Shown in pieces: positions 17,356-26,204 of a stretch of DNA of 40,277 bases. The stretch's first letter is position 1, and every line of letters begins with the position of its first letter. The notes under the pieces were generated by a model. The model was not told where the DNA came from. It did no database searches and saw only the letters and a list, made by a program, of their open reading frames with translations. The translations under genes were made by a program, and so were the position numbers. Origin of the DNA: Planctomycetota bacterium. Its GTDB lineage: Bacteria; Planctomycetota; Phycisphaerae; UBA1845; UTPLA1. The stretch is taken from assembly GCA_016235815.1 (NCBI GenBank), contig JACRIM010000008.1, positions 1 to 40,277 of the forward strand. Reading direction: 5' to 3'.

Positions 17356-19116
17356 TTACGAACCCGGCAGGTGATCGATCACCAGGCTGCCGACCAGCTT
17401 TCGGCGATTCGAATAGCCGTTGTAGCCGATCCAGATCATTCCAATCACCAAGACCGCGCCAATCAAAACCAAAACCTTGTGGATGAGCGAGTCAATCGTG
17501 CCCAGCCACTCAATCTTCATATGCTCGATTCCAAGAATCCAAAGCGTATTGCCGAGCAGGATGACCATCGTCAGCGGCAACAGCACCTGCACGCAGGCGT
17601 ACAGCACCTGATCGATGCGAATACGCGGCAACGTCCAGCGGATCCACAATTGCACGTAATAAAGGAACGCCGACTTAAGCACGAACAGAATCGGACCTTC
17701 CTTAAACAGCACACCGTTTAGAACATGCACAACGAAGTCCACATACCACGTGCCGTTCGTCTTGAGTGCAAAACCCGGCGGGAAAGGCGACTTCCATCCG
17801 CCGAGGAACAGAATGACCGCGATTCCCGACACCACGAACATCGCCACATATTCGCCGAAGAAAAAGAGCGACCATCGAAAGCCGCTGTATTCCGTGTGGA
17901 AACCGGCAACCAGTTCCGATTCCGATTCCGGCAGATCGAACGGGGCACGCTTGCACGACGCAAGTGAAGCGATGTAGTAACTGAAAAACGCGATGAAGCA
18001 CCAGATGTTCTTAAAGATAAACCACGTGTGAAATCCGCCGCCTTGCTGGTCGGCGATGGCCGTCAGTTGCAGCGTGCCGGCCGTCATGACTGGAATAAGC
18101 AGGCTCATGCCCATTGGGATTTCATACGAGACCATCTGACAGGCCTCGCGCATCGCTCCGTAAACGCTCCACTTATTGTTGCTGGCCCAGCCGGCAAGGA
18201 TCACGCCGACGACTTCGATGCCAAGCATCGCAAGGATAAAGAGCAAAGCCACATCCAAATCGCGGAACACCCACGCCCCGGCAAACGGCAACGCGATCAT
18301 CGCACAGATCGGCGGCACAAACGTGAGATACGGCGCGAGCTTGAATAACGCTTGATCCGCATCCGGCGGGATCATGTCTTCTTTGAAGAGCAGCTTCACA
18401 CCGTCAGCCGGGGATTGTGCCCACCCGTGCCAGCCGCCGACACGCATCGGGCCAAGACGCGACTGCATGCGCCCGGCAATCTTGCGCTCCCACCAGATAC
18501 CAAAGACGGGGATGACGCTTACAAAGCCGACAATGCCACCGACGGCGAGCAGATCGCGAAGCAGTTCAAACTGCAGCGGCCACAGCACATACGCCACAAT
18601 GGGATTTGATAGTCGCGGCAGATTCGCTGACAGATAGTCGGCTATTTCGCGCGCCGTCAGGCTCGCATCAAAAATCGCAAGCGAAACCACTTCGGCGCCG
18701 TTCTGCGGAGATGCCAGCATGTCTTTGGAAAGAGTGAACACCAGCGAATGCAGCCAGACGAGCAGGCAAACACCGATCACACCGCCGAAAAAGACGCTCG
18801 CCGCCGTATATCCATATTTCAACGTATTGCCGATTTGCTTGTAGAAGAGCACGCCCAGTCCACCGGCGATCAATGCCAGCCCGACGGCCAATGGAGCGAG
18901 GAATCCAATGATGGAGATGGCAATCTTGAGGTTCGTCACCTTCGCGGTGGACCCAAGATCAAAGAATCCAAAGATCCCAAGCGCGAGCACGACATGGACG
19001 ATTCCGCCCGCAAGCAGGTTGCGAATCGCCGTCCGCCGATAGGTTTGATAAACCGCCGGGTCTTTCGCGACCCAAGGCAGGGACAACTGGCTCAAGGTTG
19101 CACTCCAACCGGCCAT
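17356..19116 (-). CDS. nuoH: NADH-quinone oxidoreductase subunit H with long amino-terminal membrane extension
   Basis: NuoH forms the quinone chamber of complex I. The carboxy-terminal two thirds match the family: WWERKIAGRMQSRLGPMRVG (near residue 205), DGVKLLFKEDMIP, GWASNNKWSVYGAMREACQM, FDLPESESELVAGFHTEYSG and the last helices with RWTLPRIRIDQVL. The whole protein has 586 residues against about 325-430 normally. The extra ~185 residues at the start contain about four hydrophobic helices (for example LLAGGIVHVVLALGIFGFF and ASVFFGGVIGVCLLVWL) and a loop before the normal first helix. No Shine-Dalgarno is seen before the ATG at 19116. As first gene of the cluster it faces a divergent gene at 19249. 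Confidence 0.92.
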   Translation of the reverse strand: MAGWSATLSQLSLPWVAKDPAVYQTYRRTAIRNLLAGGIVHVVLALGIFGFFDLGSTAKVTNLKIAISIIGFLAPLAVGLALIAGGLGVLFYKQIGNTLKYGYTAASVFFGGVIGVCLLVWLHSLVFTLSKDMLASPQNGAEVVSLAIFDASLTAREIADYLSANLPRLSNPIVAYVLWPLQFELLRDLLAVGGIVGFVSVIPVFGIWWERKIAGRMQSRLGPMRVGGWHGWAQSPADGVKLLFKEDMIPPDADQALFKLAPYLTFVPPICAMIALPFAGAWVFRDLDVALLFILAMLGIEVVGVILAGWASNNKWSVYGAMREACQMVSYEIPMGMSLLIPVMTAGTLQLTAIADQQGGGFHTWFIFKNIWCFIAFFSYYIASLASCKRAPFDLPESESELVAGFHTEYSGFRWSLFFFGEYVAMFVVSGIAVILFLGGWKSPFPPGFALKTNGTWYVDFVVHVLNGVLFKEGPILFVLKSAFLYYVQLWIRWTLPRIRIDQVLYACVQVLLPLTMVILLGNTLWILGIEHMKIEWLGTIDSLIHKVLVLIGAVLVIGMIWIGYNGYSNRRKLVGSLVIDHLPGS

Positions 19117-19234
19117 AGCTGCGGGCCGGTAAAGGGCTTGCGGTTATAGCAGGCGGTTGGGTTTTTGCAAGTGCATGAACGACCGGTTCCGCCCGGTTTG
19201 TGATGGCTGTGAATACACACCGGCGGCAAAGGGC

Positions 19235-19240
19235 TACAAT
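19235..19240 (+). promoter_or_regulatory. Candidate -10 box for a leaderless message
   Basis: TACAAT ends 8 nt before the ATG at 19249, and no Shine-Dalgarno is present. This spacing would put the transcription start at or next to the ATG. No good -35 box was found, so this is tentative. Confidence 0.4.
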
Positions 19241-19248
19241 TGTATCGC

Positions 19249-19452
19249 ATGTGGCAGGATATCCTCACATACGTAATCGTCGCTGGCGCTTCGTTCTTCC
19301 TTATACGGGGAATCGTGCAGTCGTTTCGCGGCGGTGAAGCGGGTTGCGGCGGCAATTGCGCTTGCGATGCGGTGAAGAAGCCGACCTCCAACCTCGGTAC
19401 CCAGCGGGAACTCGTCCAAATCGGCATCGACCGCGCAAACAGCGAGGCATGA
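19249..19452 (+). CDS. FeoB-associated-type Cys-rich small membrane protein
   Basis: Encodes 67 residues from the ATG at 19249. One hydrophobic helix (ILTYVIVAGASFFLIRGIV) is followed by GGEAGCGGNCACDAVKK. This layout, a single helix then a C-x3-C-x-C cluster, matches the small FeoB-associated proteins (attachment helix plus Cys cluster) encoded near ferrous iron transporters. No feoA or feoB lies in this window, so the role in iron uptake is inferred only from family resemblance. It is 6 nt upstream of the SDR gene. Confidence 0.65.
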   Translation: MWQDILTYVIVAGASFFLIRGIVQSFRGGEAGCGGNCACDAVKKPTSNLGTQRELVQIGIDRANSEA

Positions 19453-19458
19453 CCCGGC

Positions 19459-20172
19459 ATGTCGACGGTCGATCTGCGAAACAACGTGGCGATCGTGACG
19501 GGGGCCGGGCGCGGCATCGGCCGGGCAATCGCCCAACGGCTGGCCAAGTCCGGCGCGTCGGTCGTCGCGGTCGCTCGCACGCTTAGCCAAATCACGGAAA
19601 CGTGCAGCCTCATTAAGGCAAACGGTGGTACTGCGATCCCCATCGCGGCCGATGTGACGCAAGAAGCAGATGTTTCCCGGCTCGTCGAACAGACAATCGC
19701 AGCTTTCGGCCGTGTTGATGTGCTGGTGAACAACGCCGGCGTTGCCCCGCTCATGCGGATCGAGCAAACGTCCACCGACGATTTCGACACCGTCATTGCG
19801 ACCAATGTTCGTGCGGTCTTTCTGTGCTGTCGAGCCGTTTGGGCGCCGATGGCGAAGGCCGGCAGTGGGGCGATTGTGAACATTTCGTCGGTGGGGGCAT
19901 TCGACCCGTTTCCCGGTTTCGCGGCCTACGGTGCGGCCAAGGCATTTGTTAACACGTACACCAAGGCTCTGGCGGCAGAGGGAGCCGAGCGAAACATTCG
20001 CGTTTATGCCGTCGCGCCGGGGGCCGTGGAAACGACGATGCTTCGCGGCGCATTTCCAGATTTTCCGACAGACAAAGTCCTGGCTCCCGACGATGTGGCC
20101 GCACTTGTTGAGGCGCTCCTTGCTCCGGCCTGCCAACACAGCTGCGGCCAGACGGTCATCATTCAGAAGTAA
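19459..20172 (+). CDS. Short-chain dehydrogenase/reductase (SDR)
   Basis: Encodes 237 residues, the usual size of classical SDRs. Nucleotide-binding TGAGRGIG lies at residues 14-21, the NNAG motif near 91, the catalytic serine in NISS (143-144) and the active-site YGAAK with Tyr157 and Lys161. It should be an NAD(P)-dependent oxidoreductase in the cytosol. The overall pattern resembles 3-oxoacyl-ACP reductase (FabG)-like enzymes, but the carboxy terminus (CGQTVIIQK) does not settle the substrate. It lies between the small Cys-rich gene and guaA. Confidence 0.9.
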   Translation: MSTVDLRNNVAIVTGAGRGIGRAIAQRLAKSGASVVAVARTLSQITETCSLIKANGGTAIPIAADVTQEADVSRLVEQTIAAFGRVDVLVNNAGVAPLMRIEQTSTDDFDTVIATNVRAVFLCCRAVWAPMAKAGSGAIVNISSVGAFDPFPGFAAYGAAKAFVNTYTKALAAEGAERNIRVYAVAPGAVETTMLRGAFPDFPTDKVLAPDDVAALVEALLAPACQHSCGQTVIIQK

Positions 20173-20227
20173 TCTGACAATTCACAGGCATCCGTGCGGA
20201 GTTGTCGCATCGGATAGACTGCGCGAC

Positions 20228-21778
20228 ATGGCCCTGCAGACCATCGCCATCCTCGACTTCGGCGCGCAATACGTCCAACTCATCGCCCGCCGCGTCCGCG
20301 AGAATCAGGCACACTCGCTCATCTTCGCGCCGGATGTCTCAGCGGCAAAACTTCGTGAGAGCGGCATCGTCGGCATCATCCTGAGTGGTGGTCCTTCCAG
20401 CACCTACGACGCAAACGCCCCACGCCCCGACCCGGCCATTTTTGATCTTGGCGTACCCATTCTCGGCATTTGCTATGGGATGCAAGTTGCGTGCGAGTGC
20501 CTTGGAGGTCGAGTCTCGCCTGCGAGGGTGCGAGAGTATGGCCGCACCCGTCTCGAGACCATTTCGCCCGATCCCATCCTCGCCCACGTTCCGCATGCCA
20601 CGACCGTGTGGATGTCGCACGGCGACTTCGTTGAATCGGTCGGCCCGGATTTTGTCGCGCTCGCCAAAACTCCGACCTGCCCCCTCGGCGTCGTAAAGCA
20701 CAAAAGCCGCCCGGTCTATGGCGTGCAATTCCACCCAGAAGTCACGCACACCCCCGAGGGTGGCCAGATCCTCCGCAATTTCCTTTACGAAATCTGCAAA
20801 TGCAAAGGCACGTGGAACGCCGGCAACATCATCGACGATGCCATTGCGGCCGTGCGGGCAAGAGTGCCAAACGACGCGGCCGTCATCTGCGGCCTCTCCG
20901 GTGGAGTCGATTCATCGGTTACGGCTGCACTCCTGCATCGCGCGTTGGGTGGCCGCCTGACTTGCATTTTTGTTGACAATGGGTTGCTTCGAATGCACGA
21001 GCGGCAGCGCGTGGAGGCCATCTTCCGCGGGCATTTCAAAATGGATCTGCACGTCGTCGATGCCGCGGAGCGATTCCTGTCGCGCCTCGCAGGCGTGAGC
21101 GAGCCTCAGGAAAAACGAATCCGCATCGGTCACGAATTTATTGAAGTCTTTAAGGAAGAAGCGACACGAATCCCCAACGCGCATTTCCTTGCGCAGGGCA
21201 CGCTCTATCCCGACGTGATCGAATCCGGCCACAGCCATTCCGGAAAAACGGCGAACATAAAGCTACATCACAATGTCGGCGGCCTGCCCAAGGAACTCGG
21301 CTTTCAACTTGTGGAGCCGCTCCGCGATTTGTTCAAAGACGAAGTTCGCATCCTCGGTGAAGTGCTGGGCCTTCCCGAGGAAATCGTCTGGCGGCATCCC
21401 TTCCCCGGCCCCGGCTTGGCCGTGCGAATCATCGGCGAGGTCACGCACGAGCGGTGCGACCTGCTCCGCCGGGCCGACCAGGTCATCATTGAGGAACTGA
21501 TCGCCGCCGGGTGGTATCGCAAGGTGGCTCAGGCCTTTGGCGTGTTGCTTCCCGTTTCCAGTGTCGGCGTCATGGGCGACGGTCGCACGTACGCCGGTCA
21601 GAATGCCATCGCCGTCCGATTTGTGGAGAGCACCGACTTCATGACGGCTGACTGGGTCCACATCGAGCATTCGCTCCTGGCCCGAATCTCCACGCGAATC
21701 ACCAACGAAGTCGCCGGGATAAACCGGGTGGTCTACGACATCACCAGCAAACCGCCCGCGACGATTGAGTGGGAGTGA
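20228..21778 (+). CDS. guaA: GMP synthase (glutamine-hydrolysing)
   Basis: Converts XMP to GMP using ATP and glutamine, the last step of GMP synthesis. Encodes 516 residues. Amino-terminal class I amidotransferase: [18 protein letters not shown], catalytic Cys82 in GICYGMQ and the His169-Pro-Glu171 pair in VQFHPEV. The ATP pyrophosphatase domain has SGGVDSS at 224-230, and the carboxy-terminal dimerisation domain ends KPPATIEWE, as is typical. The frame opens upstream to 19931, inside the SDR gene, but homology begins at the ATG at 20228. No strong Shine-Dalgarno; a TAGACT lies 7 nt before the ATG. Confidence 0.97.
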   Translation: MALQTIAILDFGAQYVQLIARRVRENQAHSLIFAPDVSAAKLRESGIVGIILSGGPSSTYDANAPRPDPAIFDLGVPILGICYGMQVACECLGGRVSPARVREYGRTRLETISPDPILAHVPHATTVWMSHGDFVESVGPDFVALAKTPTCPLGVVKHKSRPVYGVQFHPEVTHTPEGGQILRNFLYEICKCKGTWNAGNIIDDAIAAVRARVPNDAAVICGLSGGVDSSVTAALLHRALGGRLTCIFVDNGLLRMHERQRVEAIFRGHFKMDLHVVDAAERFLSRLAGVSEPQEKRIRIGHEFIEVFKEEATRIPNAHFLAQGTLYPDVIESGHSHSGKTANIKLHHNVGGLPKELGFQLVEPLRDLFKDEVRILGEVLGLPEEIVWRHPFPGPGLAVRIIGEVTHERCDLLRRADQVIIEELIAAGWYRKVAQAFGVLLPVSSVGVMGDGRTYAGQNAIAVRFVESTDFMTADWVHIEHSLLARISTRITNEVAGINRVVYDITSKPPATIEWE

Positions 21779-21865
21779 TCGTCGGCCTGGACGGTTGCAT
21801 CCCCGGGGTTCTACGGGTACGGTCCCCCCTCAATTCATCGCCGCCACCAACGGAGTTCGTTCCGT

Positions 21866-23488
21866 ATGAGCCAATCAAAAGAACAATGGGGAAGTCGCCT
21901 TGGCATCATCCTTGCTGTCGCAGGATCGGCCGTCGGCTTGGGCAACTTCCTTCGCTTTCCGGGCCTTGCCGCGCAAAACGGCGGCGGGGCATTTATGGTT
22001 CCATACTTCTGTGCATTGCTGTTCCTCGGCATTCCCATTTGCTGGGCCGAGTGGACCATGGGCAAGTATGGCGGACAATTTGGCTTCAACTCCTGCCCCG
22101 CCATCTTCGGTGTCTTGGGTCGTCGGCCGATCTGGCGTTACCTTGGCGTGCTGGGCCTGGTGATCCCGGTCGTTATCTACATGTATTACGTGTACATCGA
22201 ATCGTGGTGCCTTCAGTACTCGTTCAACTATTTGTTTGGTTCAATCAATCTCGGGAGCGACCCCACCCACTATGTCCAGCGAAGCAAGGAATTCTTCACT
22301 TCGGTGACGGGAGATGATGCCGACGGTGTTATGCTCGGAAGCTCACTCCATCAAAGCGTTATCTTCTGGGCCATCACCTTCGCCGTCAATTTCTACTTCA
22401 TCTATCGAGGCCTCTCCAAAGGCATTGAGGCTTTCTGCACGTGGGCCATGCCCATCATGGGACTCGCCGCCATCGTCGTGCTGGTGCGCGTTCTGACCCT
22501 TGGCACGCCCAACCCGGATTTGCCGAATCAAAACGTCATGAACGGTCTGGGCTTCATGTGGAACCCCAAGCCCAAAGTTGCAGGCGGTTCCTGGTGGCAG
22601 CCGCTGTTGAACGCCGACGTCTGGATGGCCGCAGCCGGGCAGATTTTCTTCACGCTTTCCGTCGGTTTTGGCGTCATCATCAATTATGCCAGTTACTTGA
22701 AGCGAAAAGACGACGTGGTCCTCTCAGGCCTCACGGCATCGGCCACGAATGAATTCTTCGAGGTCTGCCTCGGCGGACTTATCACCATCCCCGCTGCGTT
22801 TGTCTTTTTGGGGGCCATCGGAACGGAGGGAAGTTCCTTCCAGGTCGGCTTCAAAACGCTTCCGGTGGTATTCCAATACATGCCGGGCGGTCGATTCTTC
22901 GGCGCGATCTGGTTCTTCATGCTGTTCCTCGCGGCGATCACAAGTTCGCTCTCGATGCTTCAGCCCGCCATCGCGTTTTTGGAGGAAGGGTTGAAGATCG
23001 GCCGTAAAGCCTCGGTTGCCCTGCTCGGATTGGTCACTGCACTGGGATCGTTCTTCGTGATTTGGTTCAGTAAGGGCCTGGCCGCGCTGGACACGATGGA
23101 TTTCTGGGTCGGCACCGCCATGATCTTTGTCCTGGCGATGGTGCAGGTGTTTCTCTTCTCATGGTCCTTTGGTGTGAAAAAGGGCGTTCGTTTCGCCCAC
23201 ATCGGCGCGGAGATGAAGCTGCCCCGCTGGTTCCCGTTTGTGATCAAATACGTCACGCCAACTTATTTGACAGCCGTGTTTGTGATGTGGTGTACGAACA
23301 ACCTCGGCGGCTATCTGAGCCAGCTCAAGCAAGGCGGCGTGCCGCTTCTTTCGGTCTGTGTAATCGCCACCGTGTTGGTGTTCTTCCTGATTCTCATCAA
23401 GATCGCCGGGCCTCGCTGGGGCGCGGAATCGAAAGACACATCAACGGACACCAGCGCATTTCCAGTCATCGCGGAGGGCAAGTCATGA
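21866..23488 (+). CDS. Neurotransmitter:sodium symporter (NSS/SNF) family transporter
   Basis: Encodes 540 residues with about 12 membrane helices, LeuT-fold. The family signature at the start is clear: WGSRLGIILAVAGSAVGLGNFLRFP, the unwound helix 1 that binds sodium and substrate, then AQNGGGAFMVPYF. Helix 6-8 features include FFTLSVGFGVIINYASYLKR and FLAAITSSLSMLQPAIAFLEE. Such transporters import amino acids with sodium; the exact substrate is not predictable. A small membrane protein gene overlaps its stop by 4 nt, as in the MetP-MetS pairs. Confidence 0.93.
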   Translation: MSQSKEQWGSRLGIILAVAGSAVGLGNFLRFPGLAAQNGGGAFMVPYFCALLFLGIPICWAEWTMGKYGGQFGFNSCPAIFGVLGRRPIWRYLGVLGLVIPVVIYMYYVYIESWCLQYSFNYLFGSINLGSDPTHYVQRSKEFFTSVTGDDADGVMLGSSLHQSVIFWAITFAVNFYFIYRGLSKGIEAFCTWAMPIMGLAAIVVLVRVLTLGTPNPDLPNQNVMNGLGFMWNPKPKVAGGSWWQPLLNADVWMAAAGQIFFTLSVGFGVIINYASYLKRKDDVVLSGLTASATNEFFEVCLGGLITIPAAFVFLGAIGTEGSSFQVGFKTLPVVFQYMPGGRFFGAIWFFMLFLAAITSSLSMLQPAIAFLEEGLKIGRKASVALLGLVTALGSFFVIWFSKGLAALDTMDFWVGTAMIFVLAMVQVFLFSWSFGVKKGVRFAHIGAEMKLPRWFPFVIKYVTPTYLTAVFVMWCTNNLGGYLSQLKQGGVPLLSVCVIATVLVFFLILIKIAGPRWGAESKDTSTDTSAFPVIAEGKS

Positions 23489-23637
23489 CGCTTGGCGGAT
23501 GGATTTTCATGCTCAGCTCCGTGGGATTCGTGCTCTGGCTCCTGACATGGTGCTTCTACAAAGTGCTCACCCACCCCGGTGCCGCCAAACACATGCACGC
23601 GCCGCTGGACATCGACACGCACGATCAAAACACCTAA
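23485..23637 (+). CDS. NSS transporter small subunit, MetS-like
   Basis: Encodes only 50 residues: MTLGGWIFMLSSVGFVLWLL followed by TWCFYKVLTHPGAAKHMHAP and a short acidic tail. One membrane helix. Its ATG overlaps the TGA of the NSS transporter gene (ATGA), which indicates translational coupling. Tiny one-helix partners of this layout are known for methionine/alanine NSS transporters (MetS, MaAIMP small subunit), where they are needed for transport. The match here is by size, position and topology. Confidence 0.75.
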   Translation: MTLGGWIFMLSSVGFVLWLLTWCFYKVLTHPGAAKHMHAPLDIDTHDQNT

Positions 23638-23649
23638 CCCACGGCGTAC

Positions 23650-24873
23650 TCACGGCCCCAGCAGCACCTTCACGAACGGCCCCACGTCGCGCCCGTTCAC
23701 CAGCCCATCCTCATTGCAATCCGCCGCGCAGAGCTGCGCCGCCGTGGCGAATCCCGGCTGCAATACGGTGGTAACGAATGACGCGATGTCCGCCGTCGTC
23801 CACACGCCGTCCACGTTCATGTCCGCCAGTTCGCACTTGCGGAACCACGGGGTCGCCGCCCGGTCGGTCAGCATGAAGTTCCGCAGCATCGTGCCGACCT
23901 TTTGCTCGCCGGTCATCGAAGGGTGCGTACCATCCGCGTCAAGATTTGTGCAGATATAAGTGAGCCCGTCACTGCGCGGCGTCGTTCCGTCGGCCCATAG
24001 ATACGGCCCCCACGCCACCCATGGCGCCACCGTGTTGTAATTCATGTCGCCCGCAATCGGATCGATCGGCCCGCCGCTCATCTGGGTGATTTGTGCCTCG
24101 ATCAGCCATTTCATCGCGAAGCCTGATTCATACGCATAAGGCTCTGGATTAAGCGCGCTGGCTGTCGGAATCGGGTATCCCGCATACCCCGCATAAATGC
24201 GCGACGAGACGAACGCCAATAGCAAATTGGGGTAACGAATCTTCGCCGAGCGGAGGATGTTCGCCGTCTGTGACTTGAGTGTGAACGCATCGGCGCCGGC
24301 GTTCGGAAGTTTGATCGTCGGACCCGGATTCGCCACCTTCACCCAGATGACATAGACATCCGCCTCGGTGTGCCCCTGCGGCGCCAGCACCATGTCCCGC
24401 ACTCGGTCATAATTCGGATCGGTCGGGCTGTCCCACGTCGACGCCGCCTGACCGCCGGCCGCGCCGTTCACCATTCGCAGTTGCGCCGTGTTCACGCGCG
24501 GATCGGCGAGGGATTGCCCCATAAACGTCCACGCATCGCATGGCAACCCGCCGCCCGCGGAACAATATTCCTGCGTCGTGTTCGACATTCCAATGGACAG
24601 AAGCAAATACTTCGGGAGCGCCCGAATCGCCAACGCCCGCGAACGGCCGATCGCCCCATGCGCTGCGGGGATCAGGTTCGAGCCGCCGGGATAAAGCCCG
24701 CCCTGAAAAGGCGTCCCGCTCGGGCTGTAAAATCCCGCTCCGAGATCATTGAGCGGCGTGAAGCCCACGCTGGTCACCGTGCAATCAGACGCGGAAACGG
24801 CACTAGGCTGATTTGCTGCAAGAAATCCCACGGCAATGCAGGCGCAGCCGACGAGTTGGGGTCGAAGCGTCAT
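23650..24873 (-). CDS. Secreted protein with carboxy-terminal dockerin-like repeats
   Basis: Encodes 407 residues. A signal peptide is visible at the start (LVGCACIAVGFLAANQPSAVSA). The body has YLLLSIGMSNTTQEYCS and DGTHPSMTGEQKVGTML, which resemble the G-S/N block and the D-x-x-H block of SGNH/GDSL hydrolases, so it may be an esterase-like enzyme; this is not certain. The end has two EF-hand-like calcium loops, ADMNVDGVWTTADI and ADCNEDGLVNGRDVGPFV, spaced like a type I dockerin. Planctomycetes often carry such domains without cellulosomes. A GAGAGG precedes the ATG at 24873. It converges with the transporter operon, the stops being 12 nt apart. Confidence 0.75.
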   Translation of the reverse strand: MTLRPQLVGCACIAVGFLAANQPSAVSASDCTVTSVGFTPLNDLGAGFYSPSGTPFQGGLYPGGSNLIPAAHGAIGRSRALAIRALPKYLLLSIGMSNTTQEYCSAGGGLPCDAWTFMGQSLADPRVNTAQLRMVNGAAGGQAASTWDSPTDPNYDRVRDMVLAPQGHTEADVYVIWVKVANPGPTIKLPNAGADAFTLKSQTANILRSAKIRYPNLLLAFVSSRIYAGYAGYPIPTASALNPEPYAYESGFAMKWLIEAQITQMSGGPIDPIAGDMNYNTVAPWVAWGPYLWADGTTPRSDGLTYICTNLDADGTHPSMTGEQKVGTMLRNFMLTDRAATPWFRKCELADMNVDGVWTTADIASFVTTVLQPGFATAAQLCAADCNEDGLVNGRDVGPFVKVLLGP

Positions 24874-25003
24874 AGTCCCTCTCCTCCACCGGTTTCATTG
24901 TACCGAGCCACCATGTGGCCAAACGATTCACAGGGGCCGGTATTTCAAGGTTTTCTGCGGCACCGCCCGCCCCGTAGAATCGGCCGAACCAGCAGGACGC
25001 CAC

Positions 25004-26179
25004 ATGCAACCGCAATTCTACATGTATTGCTACCCGTGGGACTTGGAGGACGAGGGCCTCGAAGAATCCATCGGCCGCCTCGCGGGGGAGATCGGCGTTG
25101 ATGGAATCAATGTCGCGGCAACGACGTCGGAGGTCCTTCACTATCGCCCACGAAAACCCCTGGAGAAACGCGTCTTTAAGACTGAGGCCGGCGCCCACTT
25201 TCAGCCCGACAAGAAATTCTATTCCTCCTGCCGCATCAAGCCCCATCCTGCTGCATGGATGAAATCGCGAAATGCCCTGGAGCGAATCGTCAAGGTATGT
25301 GAAAAGGAGAAGTTGAAGGTCCGGGCATCGATCAACTGCTGCGTCGGCCGGGCCCTTGTAGAGCGATACCCGTTTGCTGCGTGTGTGAATGCGCTAGGTG
25401 TCATAAGTGAGCGAGTGCTGTGCCCAACACACCCCGACGTGCGCGAATTCCTCGCGGCCATGGTGGAAGATCTGTCGACCAACTACGGACTGGAAGCGTT
25501 GGAAATTCGCGAATTGCGATGGGAGGATGTAACGGACCACAACGAGAATGAGGTGTGCCGCCCCCCATGGTTGCCGGTGGCTGCGGATCTTCTTTCACAT
25601 TGCTTTTGTTCATCTTGCCGTCAGGCCGTCTCAGCCCAGAGCGTCGGGGGCGATGCAGTCTTGCAGGCGGCGACTGCAAGGCTCGAAGAGTGGTTGGATC
25701 ATTCGGGCACGGAGAACACAAAAGATCGCAGTACTCTTCTATACGACCCAGATGTGCTTGAATACAGCATGTCAATGCGTGGCTTCGTGCTCGAATTGGT
25801 GTCAGAGCTAAAGCAACGCGCAAAATGTGAGCTGGCCGTGCGATACAGCGCTCGCGTATTTCCCGCCGACGCCGATTTCATTCAGGAACATCTGATGGAG
25901 CGGATTGACGCTGTGGTCGTCTCTTCGAGAATGCTCGGAGATGGCGCAACCGAATCAACACTGGACAGCCATGTCAGTCTGATTCCGTCGAAACTCGATG
26001 TTATCAAATCGGTCGAGCAGACGGATACCAGCACGATGCAGGCCCTCGTCGCAAGCACCCTCGCCCTGGCGGAGCGTGGCTATCGCTCGATCTCATTCTC
26101 TGACTATGGACGTGCTCACCAGCACACCCTCGACGCCATCCGCCAGGCCATCCGCTTCGCCCGCCGCGAAACACGATAA
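25004..26179 (+). CDS. TIM-barrel-like protein, unknown function
   Basis: Encodes 391 residues from the ATG at 25004, which has AGGA 8 nt upstream. No signal peptide, so probably cytosolic. The start YCYPWDLEDEGLEESIGRLA, the middle VLCPTHPDVREFLAAMVEDL and the cysteine-bearing SHCFCSSCRQ match a pattern I associate with uncharacterised TIM-barrel, glycosidase-like proteins, but no catalytic residue can be assigned with confidence. Alternating segments such as LEALEIRELRW and RIDAVVVSSRML fit beta-alpha repeats. The gene looks slightly less GC-rich in the middle than its neighbours. It is divergent from the dockerin-like gene. Confidence 0.65.
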   Translation: MQPQFYMYCYPWDLEDEGLEESIGRLAGEIGVDGINVAATTSEVLHYRPRKPLEKRVFKTEAGAHFQPDKKFYSSCRIKPHPAAWMKSRNALERIVKVCEKEKLKVRASINCCVGRALVERYPFAACVNALGVISERVLCPTHPDVREFLAAMVEDLSTNYGLEALEIRELRWEDVTDHNENEVCRPPWLPVAADLLSHCFCSSCRQAVSAQSVGGDAVLQAATARLEEWLDHSGTENTKDRSTLLYDPDVLEYSMSMRGFVLELVSELKQRAKCELAVRYSARVFPADADFIQEHLMERIDAVVVSSRMLGDGATESTLDSHVSLIPSKLDVIKSVEQTDTSTMQALVASTLALAERGYRSISFSDYGRAHQHTLDAIRQAIRFARRETR

Positions 26180-26204
26180 TCCACAAACACCGCTCGGCCC
26201 TCCG

